36,034 bases of DNA from Clostridia bacterium (GTDB taxonomy: Bacteria; Bacillota; Clostridia; Oscillospirales; UBA644), in assembly GCA_017427285.1 (NCBI GenBank), contig JAFRTE010000016.1, positions 1 to 36,034 on the forward strand. The letters are read 5' to 3'. Below the pieces are notes generated by a model, which ran no database searches, was not told where the DNA came from, and saw nothing but the letters and a program-made list of their open reading frames with translations. Shown piece after piece: positions 1 through 7,616 of this stretch (positions within the stretch are counted from its first letter, which is position 1; each line of letters opens with the position of its first letter). Made by a program: the position numbers and the translations under genes.

Positions 1-819
1 CTTACCGTTTTTGAGGAAGTTCCCAAAGATTCTTTATTGTATGTTGATTTTATCGATAATTCTGTATCCGATACTTTTTCATATTCCCCGTCTTCCCTTG
101 TAACGTATAATAATTTCGTTACCGAAGTCGATTCTTTTTATGCGTTCGTTGAAAACGAAGCAGAGCATACTCATGCAGTTTCTAGATCATATAATACTGG
201 TGACTATTTTTCACAGACACATGTTGAATGCACCTGCCATGGCTATTTAAAATCATGTGACACAACATATTCCGGGAACTGTGATTGCAGACTTTATGAC
301 GGGGGTATACAGTGCGCCGGTTATGCCCGTTATGTTTTTCATGAAGACAACGGTATAAGTTTCAGCAACGGGCGTTCAATACCTTCATCTTCATTTCCTT
401 CCGTAATAGGTAATAATGCCGAAACAATAGCATTTTTCACATCTTTGCATCCAACAGTATATTTTTGGTATTCTGCGTCTTCCACCTCCAATCATAAAAT
501 TGCTATTACATCCGCCAGCTCGTCTGGGATATATTTTTGTCAGGCAAATTCGGGTGGTCGTTGCCTAATCTTGAACGGAGATTATAAGTCTTATGCTTCT
601 ATGGCAGGTATGAATCCGAACAGTGTCATTGAATACACTTCATGTACCGTAAGGCCTATTTGGTTTTCCTATAATGCCGCATATCATGCTCATAAATGCA
701 AGTATTGTGGCTCTTTTGTTGGACCTTATGAAGCACATGTGGTTAATTCTTCACAAACTCTTTGCACCGTCTGCGGCTATACTGGACCTTTCTTAAATTT
801 TATTGCACTAGTTCACTAA
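1..819 (+). CDS. Partial secreted cysteine-peptidase-like protein (CHAP/NlpC-like) with C-terminal CxxCG motifs
   Basis: The reading frame is open to the left edge, so the N terminus is missing; an internal TTG at 37 is only the first possible start inside the window. The segment around DGGIQCAGYARYVF resembles the catalytic-cysteine helix of papain-like cell-wall hydrolases, and the later SNHKIAITSASSSGIYF followed by QAN resembles their histidine strand. This is my inference; no catalytic test is possible here. The C terminus carries two knuckle-like motifs, CKYCG and CTVCG, the same kind of motif repeated in the lipoprotein at 11794. The gene ends two bases before the toxin ATG, so it may be co-transcribed with the toxin/antitoxin pair. 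It is probably a host or cargo surface protein rather than a phage gene. Confidence 0.65.
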   Translation, partial: LTVFEEVPKDSLLYVDFIDNSVSDTFSYSPSSLVTYNNFVTEVDSFYAFVENEAEHTHAVSRSYNTGDYFSQTHVECTCHGYLKSCDTTYSGNCDCRLYDGGIQCAGYARYVFHEDNGISFSNGRSIPSSSFPSVIGNNAETIAFFTSLHPTVYFWYSASSTSNHKIAITSASSSGIYFCQANSGGRCLILNGDYKSYASMAGMNPNSVIEYTSCTVRPIWFSYNAAYHAHKCKYCGSFVGPYEAHVVNSSQTLCTVCGYTGPFLNFIALVH

Positions 820-821
820 CC

Positions 822-1199
822 ATGCCGATTTCTATTTGCCCGAAAAATCCTTATGTGCGTAGGGTTTTTGTGGAACTTCCGATTTTTAGAACAAGATGGA
901 GGGCAATCGGTCTTGATGACAATGATCTTGTTCGGCTTCAGGAGGAGTTGCTCTCCGATCCCAAGGTTGGCGCTGTCTTGAAAGGATCAGGCGGAGTAAG
1001 GAAAATGCGTTTTGCTTTTCAACACAGAGGAAAAAGCGGAAGCATTCGAGTTATTTACGTTGAGTTCGAGGTTTATGAGAAAATATTCCTGATTACCGCA
1101 TATACAAAGGAAGAAAAAGATAATCTAATAGACGCGGAAAGGGCCGAAATAAAACATCTTATTAAGGTCCTGGAACAGCAACTGGAAGATAGTGAGTAA
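822..1199 (+). CDS. RelE/HigB-type toxin (type II toxin-antitoxin)
   Basis: A 125-residue protein with the pattern of the RelE family formerly called DUF1044: a FVELPIF-like strand near the start, then GGVRKMRFA, GKSGSIRVIYVEF and IFLITAYTKEEK, then a charged C-terminal helix. Members are ribosome-dependent or free mRNA interferases. The frame is open back to 762, but that part overlaps the previous gene, so I place the start at ATG 822. No good ribosome site precedes it, and GTG 855 or 870 are alternatives. An XRE antitoxin follows at once, the toxin-first order usual for this family. It looks intact. Confidence 0.82.
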   Translation: MPISICPKNPYVRRVFVELPIFRTRWRAIGLDDNDLVRLQEELLSDPKVGAVLKGSGGVRKMRFAFQHRGKSGSIRVIYVEFEVYEKIFLITAYTKEEKDNLIDAERAEIKHLIKVLEQQLEDSE

Positions 1200-1212
1200 A
1201 GAAGGTGAGAAT

Positions 1213-1551
1213 ATGGGCGTTTTTGAATATATCAAAATAGGACTGGAACAGGCTATTCAGTATGAAAAAGGAAAGTTGAATGCGAAAGCGATTACTCTTT
1301 CTATTATGCCGATTGACAACTTCACTCCCGATGAAATTAAATCCATAAGGAAAAACACCGACATGACTCAGAAAATATTTGCCCGGTATCTTGGTGTTTC
1401 TGTCAAGACAGTTGAAGCGTGGGAATCAGGAAGAAATCACCCTGAAGGAGCTGCGTGCAGATTGCTGTCAATGACTCGAAATGATCCGTCATTTCCGATA
1501 AAGTCGGGAATAATTACTACAGGATCAAGCATAGCCAGTTATGGCTCATGA
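1213..1551 (+). CDS. XRE-family antitoxin with helix-turn-helix
   Basis: This protein pairs with the toxin just upstream. The C-terminal half is a helix-turn-helix: IRKNTDMTQKIFARYLGVS is followed by VKTVEAWESGRNHPEG, as in antitoxins of the RelE/HigB (DUF1044) type that bind their own promoter. The frame is open from GTG 1192, which overlaps the toxin, but GAAGGTGAG at 1201-1209 points to ATG 1213 as the start. It shares GLE-A--YEKG and the helix-turn-helix with the antitoxin at 35314, so the two are paralogues lying on either side of the prophage. Confidence 0.82.
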   Translation: MGVFEYIKIGLEQAIQYEKGKLNAKAITLSIMPIDNFTPDEIKSIRKNTDMTQKIFARYLGVSVKTVEAWESGRNHPEGAACRLLSMTRNDPSFPIKSGIITTGSSIASYGS

Positions 1552-1599
1552 AAATCTCTCGGCCATTTTTGAGTTTTTATTAAACATTATTCAAATTGA

Positions 1600-1634
1600 A
1601 CCCGCTACGGATAATAATCCAGGCGGGTCCTTTT
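1600..1634 (+). terminator. Candidate Rho-independent terminator of the toxin-antitoxin unit
   Basis: ACCCGCT at 1600-1606 pairs with GGCGGGT at 1622-1628 (7 bp, one G-U), followed by a short TTTT at 1631-1634. It lies about 50 bases after the antitoxin stop. It overlaps the broken end of the tape-measure frame read on the other strand. Confidence 0.5.
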
Positions 1635-1694
1635 ACATGCCTGCCTGAACTCTTTTCCTCCGTCAACTTTCAGTTTAACGCCTACGTCTGCCAT
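1605..1694 (-). pseudogene. 5' stub of phage tail tape-measure gene
   Basis: Directly after the frameshifted tail chaperone, GAGGTGAGC precedes ATG 1694. The first 19 codons read MADVGVKLKVDGGKEFRQA, a typical start of a clostridial phage tape-measure protein. The frame then runs about ten codons through the terminator of the neighbouring + strand unit and stops at TAG 1605-1607. Tape-measure genes are normally 2 kb or more, so over 95% is missing. No other tail or baseplate gene follows. The breakpoint falls close to 1637. This is a deletion or recombination end of the prophage, or possibly an assembly join. Confidence 0.7.
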
Positions 1695-1705
1695 ATGCTC
1701 ACCTC

Positions 1706-2265
1706 TTAATCGAGTATTTCGTCAATAAATGTCTCCCTATACGGCCTCGCCAAACCGTGAAACTGTCTGTAAATTTCCCACTGATCGAGAAACGCGCCGA
1801 TTGGCATTGTCCAGAACTCCGTTAAGGTGCGCCTCAGCAGCGTAACGCCGATAAATTCGAAACGTGAAAACATCTCTCCCGGCGCTACGCTGTCACTGCG
1901 TTTTTTGAGTCCGTGTCCTCTTCGCTCCGTATATGCCGTTCCGCGCCCTTATTCATCGCGGTAAACACAGCGTCTCTATATTCTGAAAAATCAGAAGGCA
2001 CGCTTAACGATTCAATAAGCTCCTGCGATATGAAAGGAGCCTTTTCTCCGGTTTTGTAATTACAATACAGTATCCCTGCGTTTATCAGCGTTGTCAAAAG
2101 CCAGAGTACCGATTCGAGCTGTTCCGAATACGACGCGTCTTTCATCTTTTCTCCGACTTCCGCAAGCCCGCCGTATTTCTCTATTATCTTCTTTGTCGCG
2201 TAAACATTAAGCATAAGCGGATACTCTTTCCCGCCGATACTGATTTCTGTCAGTCTGTCGTCCAT
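1706..2265 (-). CDS. Tail assembly chaperone, -1 frameshift fusion (gpGT analogue)
   Basis: At plus positions 1900-1906 the coding strand reads A AAA AAC in the zero frame (codons TCA AAA AAC), the classical bacterial/phage -1 slippery heptamer. Shifting back one base skips the zero-frame stop at 1885 and reads 64 more codons, from RSDSVAPGEM to RETFIDEILD, ending at TAA 1706-1708. The extension contains FLDQWEIYRQFHG, resembling the T part of other phage tail chaperones. Its stop lies 11 bases before the tape-measure ATG. Position, heptamer and an intact extension together argue for programmed frameshifting. No convincing stimulatory structure is visible apart from a 4-bp stem (ACGC/GCGT) right after the site. 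Confidence 0.72.
1885..2265 (-). CDS. Phage tail assembly chaperone (zero-frame product)
   Basis: A 126-residue protein between the major tail protein and the tape-measure start, the fixed position of the tail chaperone (lambda gpG analogue). It is largely helical, begins with MDDRLTEISIGGKEYPLML and ends in an acidic, polar tail. AAAGGAGCATAT precedes ATG 2265. Chaperones of this type coat the tape measure during tail assembly. Near its 3' end is the slippery heptamer A_AAA_AAC, covered in the next entry. Confidence 0.75.
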   Translation of the reverse strand: MDDRLTEISIGGKEYPLMLNVYATKKIIEKYGGLAEVGEKMKDASYSEQLESVLWLLTTLINAGILYCNYKTGEKAPFISQELIESLSVPSDFSEYRDAVFTAMNKGAERHIRSEEDTDSKNAVTA

Positions 2266-2279
2266 ATATGCTCCTTTGA

Positions 2280-2858
2280 TTATGTCGTCACAGCCGGCTC
2301 ATACACCGCGTTAAACCATCCCGCTATTGTTGCGGCATTCGCGCCGTCTTCAGACTCGTCTATTGTTACTTTCCACAAATGCTTTCCTGACAGCGCTTTT
2401 TCTCTCGGAAATATCGTGCCCTCGATGCTCGGCGTTGAAAATGTTATCGACGAACCTTTCGTAGCGACATTCTCCGTCGGTACGCCGAACTTAACCCTGT
2501 AAAGCCATACATACTTGTATTTCCCGTCAGACTTTTTTGCGCGAAATCCAACGGCAACATACGGAGCGGAATCTTCAGCTGAAGCGACAAGCACGCCGTT
2601 TGAATCGACAGTTGCGCCGGTAAGCGCAGACACTACTTCCGAGTCAAGATTTGTCGTCGAAAGCTTCAACGTTCCCGATGAAAACTCATGCACCGACTCC
2701 GCAATGGTATCGTCACCGTAAAGCTGACCGTCGGAATACGTTACCGATATCTCCGCCGACATCGCTTTCCCGATAAAAGCCGGCGTTCCGTATGTTTCGC
2801 CCGCCGGTCCGTCAGTAATTATCGCATAGTAAAGCTTATCCATACCAATAGTAGCCAT
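2280..2858 (-). CDS. Major tail protein (phage tail tube)
   Basis: A 192-residue protein beginning MATIGMDKLYYAIITD, with a threonine/serine-rich beta-strand pattern, SYSDGQLYGDD-like segments and a G-FRAKKSDG motif, as in the phi13-type major tail proteins of Firmicute siphoviruses. It should form the hexameric tail tube stacked on the tape measure. AAGGAGTAACAGTT precedes ATG 2858. It lies six bases after the tail-terminator gene and 14 bases before the chaperone, in the standard order. Confidence 0.85.
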   Translation of the reverse strand: MATIGMDKLYYAIITDGPAGETYGTPAFIGKAMSAEISVTYSDGQLYGDDTIAESVHEFSSGTLKLSTTNLDSEVVSALTGATVDSNGVLVASAEDSAPYVAVGFRAKKSDGKYKYVWLYRVKFGVPTENVATKGSSITFSTPSIEGTIFPREKALSGKHLWKVTIDESEDGANAATIAGWFNAVYEPAVTT

Positions 2859-2863
2859 AACTG

Positions 2864-3220
2864 TTACTCCTTACTTTCATTTTCTCCGTTATACGGATAT
2901 GGATGTTCGACCGTTATCTCATAATGAAAATATCCGGTATCATCTTCGTACCCTATATACGCTCTTCCCGTAACGGTAAATCCGTTTGAAAGAAGAGAGC
3001 GTATTATCATTTTTTTCAGATTTATATAGTTTCCTTTTGTAAATACCGAAACGACACATTCCTCAACGTCCGTATCAATGGTATCGTCTCCCCAGAGCGA
3101 CTCTTCGCCGAGAGGAACAAGAACACAGTATCCGTCAGGGGCAGGGGAGGACATACGTCCCGTTTCGCAGGGAATTGAAAGACCGTTGAGTAATGTCTTT
3201 ATCTCACTGAGTATTCCCAT
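2864..3220 (-). CDS. Probable tail terminator / tail completion protein
   Basis: 118 residues, starting MGILSEIKTLLNGLSIPCETG, with a small alpha-beta layout and C-terminal strand EITVEHPYPYNG. Its place, between the HK97 gp10-like protein and the tail tube gene, is that of the tail terminator (gpU-like), which caps the tube and joins it to the neck. The start overlaps the end of the upstream gene by 17 bases, which suggests translational coupling. I recognise the role by position more than by sequence. Confidence 0.65.
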   Translation of the reverse strand: MGILSEIKTLLNGLSIPCETGRMSSPAPDGYCVLVPLGEESLWGDDTIDTDVEECVVSVFTKGNYINLKKMIIRSLLSNGFTVTGRAYIGYEDDTGYFHYEITVEHPYPYNGENESKE

Positions 3221-3629
3221 TCTTTTTCAGCTCCTCATCAAGCACGCGCCGCATCGTTTCATAAACATGGTTTTTAACCTGCTTTACCGTCGGTCTTGCG
3301 AACGGACGCGCAGGCTGATTTGATTTTCCGTGTTCGAGCACGCCGGCTTTAAGCCCGTTGCGCACGCCGTTGCTGTCTTTTCCGCTTACCCCGATCTTTA
3401 TATCCCAGTATCCGTCTCTGTTTTTACGTACGCCGGTAATTCCCACCGAAGAAAGCAGCTCGCCGGTAGATCTGTCTTTTTTTCTGTTTCCCGACCCGAT
3501 CGCTTTTTCGAGGTTGTTTTTAAACACTGCTTTTACATGCGGAGCCGCGGAAAGAAGCATCTTTTTTGACAGCTCACCGTCAGCTATGGGTTCCAGTGTT
3601 AAAAGCTCGGAGTCAAAAGATATATCCAT
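3204..3629 (-). CDS. HK97 gp10-like neck / head-tail joining protein
   Basis: The best start is ATG 3629, whose A lies two bases after the upstream stop (TAAAATG). The longer frame from 3695 would overlap that gene by 65 bases. The 141-residue protein has an N-terminal helix-rich part, a basic middle (GNRKKDRSTGELLSSVGI) and a conserved C-terminal stretch with VLEHGKSNQPARPFARP. That last pattern, a histidine/glycine turn followed by RPFARP-like residues, marks the HK97 gp10 family of neck components. It sits between the head-tail adaptor and the tail terminator. Confidence 0.78.
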   Translation of the reverse strand: MDISFDSELLTLEPIADGELSKKMLLSAAPHVKAVFKNNLEKAIGSGNRKKDRSTGELLSSVGITGVRKNRDGYWDIKIGVSGKDSNGVRNGLKAGVLEHGKSNQPARPFARPTVKQVKNHVYETMRRVLDEELKKNGNTQ

Positions 3630-3630
3630 T

Positions 3631-3972
3631 TTACCCAACAGAAGACTCCGCCTTTTCCGCCAGTATTTCCGTATACATTCCTTTCCCTCTGACATTTTCT
3701 ACGGAAAAGATACGGAAACGCTCATCACCGCAGTAAATAATATCTGAGGTCGTAATGCGTACATCAGGATCCGCTCGTAACCTGAAAAGATCTGTAACGG
3801 TGGAAAACGTTGAAAGATTCGCCCATTTCTCCGAGCCGTGACGCCCTTCTTTGTAACAGCGGACATTTTCAAGAACGGAAGATTCAACGGGACAAGAAAA
3901 CCCGTCCTCGTCTTCCGTTTTCGTTATACGTTTTACCGTAATGAAGCATCGTGACATCTTTCCGAAGCTCAT
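3631..3972 (-). CDS. Head-tail adaptor / head closure protein
   Basis: A 113-residue protein from ATG 3972, which overlaps the upstream TGA (ATGA); an upstream ATG at 3981 is in frame but less well placed. It begins MSFGKMSRCFITVKRITKT and has a beta-barrel-like distribution of strands, as in the SPP1 gp16 / head-tail joining family. Such proteins seal the portal after DNA packaging and dock the tail. The call rests mainly on size, order and the TDLFRLRADPDVRI---DII--GDERFRI pattern, which resembles family members. Confidence 0.68.
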   Translation of the reverse strand: MSFGKMSRCFITVKRITKTEDEDGFSCPVESSVLENVRCYKEGRHGSEKWANLSTFSTVTDLFRLRADPDVRITTSDIIYCGDERFRIFSVENVRGKGMYTEILAEKAESSVG

Positions 3973-4277
3973 ACTTTCCATTCCTTCCCGAGACGTAAAA
4001 GAGTATTGATAGTATTAAACGCCGAAGACGGCGCGTTAGTATTATCGCCGAAGAAGCCTCCGGTAGAACCGTCTCGCGATTCGTAAAGAAACGCGGTGAG
4101 CATTATTACTCCCTGCTCCGTTGTCGCGGACATAGGGTTGAAGTCGTAGTACCCTTCGTCAAGATGCTGATACTCCTCCGCATACTTTTTAGCGGCGGAA
4201 AGAAGCTCTGAGATAAGCTCGTCGTCAGCGCTGTGCGTGATCATTAAATTCGTCTTCGTCTTTTCAAAAAGCGTCAT
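3969..4277 (-). CDS. Head-tail connector (gp6-like, DNA packaging)
   Basis: 102 residues, mostly helical, starting MTLFEKTKTNLMITHSADDE and ending with a region containing AFNTINTLLRLGKEW. Short helical proteins directly after the HK97 capsid gene are usually gp6/gp15-like connectors, which form a ring under the portal. GAAGGAGGCGGA precedes ATG 4277. The stop overlaps the start of the next gene by four bases. Confidence 0.7.
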   Translation of the reverse strand: MTLFEKTKTNLMITHSADDELISELLSAAKKYAEEYQHLDEGYYDFNPMSATTEQGVIMLTAFLYESRDGSTGGFFGDNTNAPSSAFNTINTLLRLGKEWKV

Positions 4278-4299
4278 TCCGCCGCCTCCTTCATATATT

Positions 4300-5481
4300 T
4301 TATGATGCTTTCATTTTCAGAAGCTGTATGCCTTCGGGAAGTATTACCTTACCGTCAACACGCTCGGTTGCGACATATCCTATCTGCCCGTTTGTTGCGT
4401 AAAGCTCGTTCAGACGCTGTACCGTTCTGCCTGCTCTGTCAGCTATCCAGTAGTTCTGGAAATCACCGAACGCGACCGTAAGCGCGCCGGCTGCGACAGT
4501 GGGCACATAGGGTGACGTATACAGTTCATAGCCGAGCAGCTTATCCGGCTGACCCGACTGAACGGACGGCTGCCAGAGGTATGCTCCGTTTCCGTCTTTC
4601 AGCTTTCTTACCGCAGCAACAGTAGAATCATTCATTAAGAATCTCGCGTTTCTTCTGTACGGTGATTTAAGAGAGTAGACAAGAGTGATAAGCTCGTCAG
4701 CGGTGACGGCATTTGCCGCAGCGGCAGTAACGCCTACAGAACCGCCGTTAGCGGTAAAGATACCGGTCGGCTGTCCGGAGCCCGTGCCAACGCAGAACGC
4801 CTGCTCTTCGGCGATACCGAACGCTCTGATAAATTCGTTTGCGATATATTCTTCAAGATCAAAAGCAGAGTCCTGCAAAAGCTCTACGCTTATACGCACA
4901 AGGTCTGTAAGTTTGTATGCGTCAATCTCTTTCTGCCCGAAAGTGGGATTGCTTTCCGTAAAAGCGGCGTTTTCAGCTGTCCAGTTTGCGACGGAATGAC
5001 CGACCGCGACAGGTATCTTTCTGTCATTGTTCGTTTTAATAGTTTTTGCAATCTTACGTATAACGTTCGCTTCGGTAAGTCCGTCAACTATATGATTTTC
5101 GAACTCTTCCGGAACAAGATATCCTCCGTCTGCGTCAGTGCTTTCCGAAAGCACGTTATGCAAAAGAGCCTTGCCTCTTAAGTGACAGCCGAAATCCTCT
5201 TTGTATTCCGCCGACGCTCTGCAGTGTTTTTCCGGTTTATTTGATTCCGGCGTTTCCTTGATCGGCTGCGATACGGCTTTGTTAAGCTCCGCTTCAATGG
5301 CGTCTTTTCGTTCGAGACGCTTTATCTCGTTTGAAAGCGCGTTTAAGTCGTTTTCCATAGACGTATACGTCGCGTCGTCTTCTGCGGAAAGAACGCCTTT
5401 GCCGTCCCTGTGGGTGTCAAGGAAACCTTCCATCGTTTTCCAGAGCTTTGCTCTTTTTTCGCGTAATTCGATTATATTCAT
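4300..5481 (-). CDS. HK97-fold major capsid protein
   Basis: 393 residues from ATG 5481; an ATG six bases upstream is too close to GGAGGA. Residues up to about 100 are a charged coiled coil (the delta scaffold domain), followed by ESTDADGGYLVPEEFENHIV, the usual start of the mature HK97-type shell protein just after the protease cut. Later marks of the family are the AFGIAEEQAFCVGTGSGQPTG segment and the C-terminal TNGQIGYVATERVDGKVI. The prohead protease and portal lie directly upstream. It builds the icosahedral head. Confidence 0.93.
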   Translation of the reverse strand: MNIIELREKRAKLWKTMEGFLDTHRDGKGVLSAEDDATYTSMENDLNALSNEIKRLERKDAIEAELNKAVSQPIKETPESNKPEKHCRASAEYKEDFGCHLRGKALLHNVLSESTDADGGYLVPEEFENHIVDGLTEANVIRKIAKTIKTNNDRKIPVAVGHSVANWTAENAAFTESNPTFGQKEIDAYKLTDLVRISVELLQDSAFDLEEYIANEFIRAFGIAEEQAFCVGTGSGQPTGIFTANGGSVGVTAAAANAVTADELITLVYSLKSPYRRNARFLMNDSTVAAVRKLKDGNGAYLWQPSVQSGQPDKLLGYELYTSPYVPTVAAGALTVAFGDFQNYWIADRAGRTVQRLNELYATNGQIGYVATERVDGKVILPEGIQLLKMKAS

Positions 5482-5494
5482 ATTCATTCCTCCG

Positions 5495-6235
5495 TTAAAT
5501 GTATTTCTTTATACTTTCAAGCCGCGCTTTCAGCTCGTCAACCTTCCGGCCGATCGGCTTTACTTCTTCTTCCGGTTCAGGTCTGTATTTCGCATATATC
5601 CTGTTTAACAGCTCTGTCTGCGCGTTTTTACGTGAAAACGAGAATGCCGAAATATCACCGTCTTTTGTTTTTCCGTCTTCAAGAATACCGTCCGCAAATC
5701 CGAGCTCTATCGCCTTATATGCGTTCATCCATGTTTCCGTATCCATAAGGTGAGAAAGCTTTGCTCGTGAAAGCCCTGTACGTATTTCGTACGCGTTAAT
5801 TATGCTTTCCTTTACTTCGTTAAGCATATCTATCGCTTTCCGCATATCCTCGTGATCGCCTGCCGCAATAGTCGCGGGATTATGTATCATCATCATCGCG
5901 GTAGGGGACATAAGGACTTTCGTGCCTGCCATCGCGATAACCGACGCGGCGGACGCTGCTATGCCGTCAATTTTAACCGTAACGTTGTAGTGATAATCCA
6001 TCAGCATCGTATATATTCTGCTCGCGGCTATACAGTCTCCGCCGGGCGAGTTTATCCAAACGGTTACCGGTCCTTCGCCTGAAAACAGCTCGTTTTTAAA
6101 CATCTCCGGCGTAATATCGTCGTCAAACCAGCTCTCTTCCGCTATCGTGCCGTAAAGCTCAAGCACTCTCTCCTGAGAGCCGTCTTCGTCCGTCATGTTT
6201 TTCCATTTCCAGAACTTCTCCGTTCTGTCTTTCAT
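5495..6235 (-). CDS. ClpP-like prohead maturation protease
   Basis: 246 residues from ATG 6235, chosen because AGGGAGG lies nine bases upstream; the frame itself opens at 6262. It overlaps the portal gene by 77 bases. It has the ClpP/crotonase fold motifs: VWINSPGGDCIAA, DGIAASAASVIAMAG with the nucleophilic serine, MMMIHNPA with the histidine, and the MDTETWMNAYKAIELGFADG region that carries the aspartate. It should cut the delta domain off the capsid protein during head maturation. The C terminus is basic and may be removed. Confidence 0.92.
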   Translation of the reverse strand: MKDRTEKFWKWKNMTDEDGSQERVLELYGTIAEESWFDDDITPEMFKNELFSGEGPVTVWINSPGGDCIAASRIYTMLMDYHYNVTVKIDGIAASAASVIAMAGTKVLMSPTAMMMIHNPATIAAGDHEDMRKAIDMLNEVKESIINAYEIRTGLSRAKLSHLMDTETWMNAYKAIELGFADGILEDGKTKDGDISAFSFSRKNAQTELLNRIYAKYRPEPEEEVKPIGRKVDELKARLESIKKYI

Positions 6236-7493
6236 CAGTATTATCCTCCCTGTCGTTTTCAATAGTATCAGTAAATGTGTCCGCCTTCGCGAGCGGTTTC
6301 ATATTTCCGTTTACGAGGTAAAGATCTCCGCCGTCCTCTTTCGGAATTCTGTCGAGATTTTCAAGCTCCCGTATATCGTTTGCGCTCATCCAGCCGTTCT
6401 GTCTTGCGGTGGCGTAGCCTGTCATTCTGCTTTGATAGTCCCCGCGAAGAAGTCCTTCGACGTTGAATTTGACAAAGTAGTCTTTCTTCTCGTCGGTTGA
6501 AAGCAGGGTTCTCTGTATCGACTGTTCCCAGCGTATTACCCAAGGGTCAAGCGTGTACTTTACAAACTCCAAAGACTGCTGCTCTATATTCGAAAAGCTT
6601 GATTTTTCAAGATCGCCGACCATATGCGGGGGAACTCTGAAAATACGGGCTATCTCGTTTATCTGAAACTTCCGTGTCTCCAGAAACTGCGCCTGCTCGG
6701 GCGATATGGAGATAGGGGTGTATTTCATCCCTTCTTCAAGCACCGCTATCTTTCCGCTGTTTTGAGAGCCGCCGAACGTACTCTGCCAGCTTTCGCGCAC
6801 ACGTGTCGGGTCTTTTATCGTGCCCGGATGTTCAAGAACGCCCGAAGGCGCGGCTCCGTTCGCGAAGAATTTCGAGCCGTACTCTTCAGTGGCGATCGCA
6901 AGCCCGATGGCGTTTTTCGCCATCGCTATCGGCGAGTATCCGACTAACCCGTCAAAGCCGAGGCCGGGGATATGCAATACGTCAGAAGGATGGAGAATAA
7001 CGGTAAAGTCTTTTTCTCGAGCATGTTCGTCAAACGACCGTGAATACTGATAGAAAATCTGTCCGTTTTCGTCTCTGTCCACAGTCATTCTGTTCGGCAT
7101 TAAAGGATAGAGCGCTATTATCTCGCCTTTACCGTTGCGTATTATCTGCGCGTATGCGTTTCCCCATAAAAGAAGATGAGCCATCAGTGTTTCCCGAAAC
7201 ACAAACGAGCTCATCTCAGGGTTCGGTTCATCGTGAAGGATGCGGTAAAGGGGATGAAACACCGCCTTTTCTTTTCCTCCGTCACTGTTGTATTTATACA
7301 TATGCAGCGGAAGTCCGGCAATCGCTTCGGAAAGTATGCGTACGCAGGCGTATACGGCAGTCATCTGCATGGCGGAGCGTTCCGTCACCGTTTTGCCCGA
7401 CGCAGTTCCTCCCATAAAAAACGCGTATCCGCTGCCGGGGGTTCTGTTTGAGGGCTTGTCTCTTGAGCGGAAAAGACCGCTGAAAAGGGCCAT
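6159..7493 (-). CDS. HK97-family portal protein
   Basis: 444 residues from ATG 7493, preceded by GGAAGATACTGAT; the frame extends to 7559 but that part covers a terminator. Typical portal segments are MQMTAVYACVRILSEAIAGL near residue 40, the LLWGNAYAQIIRN strand, HIPGLGFDGLVGYSPI, and the FSNIEQQSLEFVKYTLDPW helix. The protein forms the dodecameric ring through which DNA enters and the tail attaches. In most relatives the gene follows the large terminase directly; here a peptidase gene with its own promoter and terminator separates them. Confidence 0.94.
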   Translation of the reverse strand: MALFSGLFRSRDKPSNRTPGSGYAFFMGGTASGKTVTERSAMQMTAVYACVRILSEAIAGLPLHMYKYNSDGGKEKAVFHPLYRILHDEPNPEMSSFVFRETLMAHLLLWGNAYAQIIRNGKGEIIALYPLMPNRMTVDRDENGQIFYQYSRSFDEHAREKDFTVILHPSDVLHIPGLGFDGLVGYSPIAMAKNAIGLAIATEEYGSKFFANGAAPSGVLEHPGTIKDPTRVRESWQSTFGGSQNSGKIAVLEEGMKYTPISISPEQAQFLETRKFQINEIARIFRVPPHMVGDLEKSSFSNIEQQSLEFVKYTLDPWVIRWEQSIQRTLLSTDEKKDYFVKFNVEGLLRGDYQSRMTGYATARQNGWMSANDIRELENLDRIPKEDGGDLYLVNGNMKPLAKADTFTDTIENDREDNTDERQNGEVLEMEKHDGRRRLSGESA

Positions 7494-7523
7494 ATCAGTA
7501 TCTTCCTTTCGTTTATTTGCATG

Positions 7524-7559
7524 AAAAATGCACCTGCCCGGTTTGTCGGGTAGATGCAT
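7524..7559 (-). terminator. Rho-independent terminator of the M23 peptidase gene
   Basis: On the minus strand a 13-bp stem (7547-7559 with 7528-7540; one G-U, one mismatch) with a 6-base loop is followed by TTTTT. It lies just downstream of the peptidase gene and upstream of the portal ribosome site, so the peptidase is a closed transcription unit. Confidence 0.72.
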
Positions 7560-7616
7560 GTATACTTATTATTCCGATGATTATTTGAGATTGTTTCGAT
7601 GATCTTCTTGTAGCCA

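Noticed and set aside
2515..3747. Several plus-strand frames over the tail and neck genes
   Set aside because: All are opposite to well-supported phage genes with correct order and ribosome sites.
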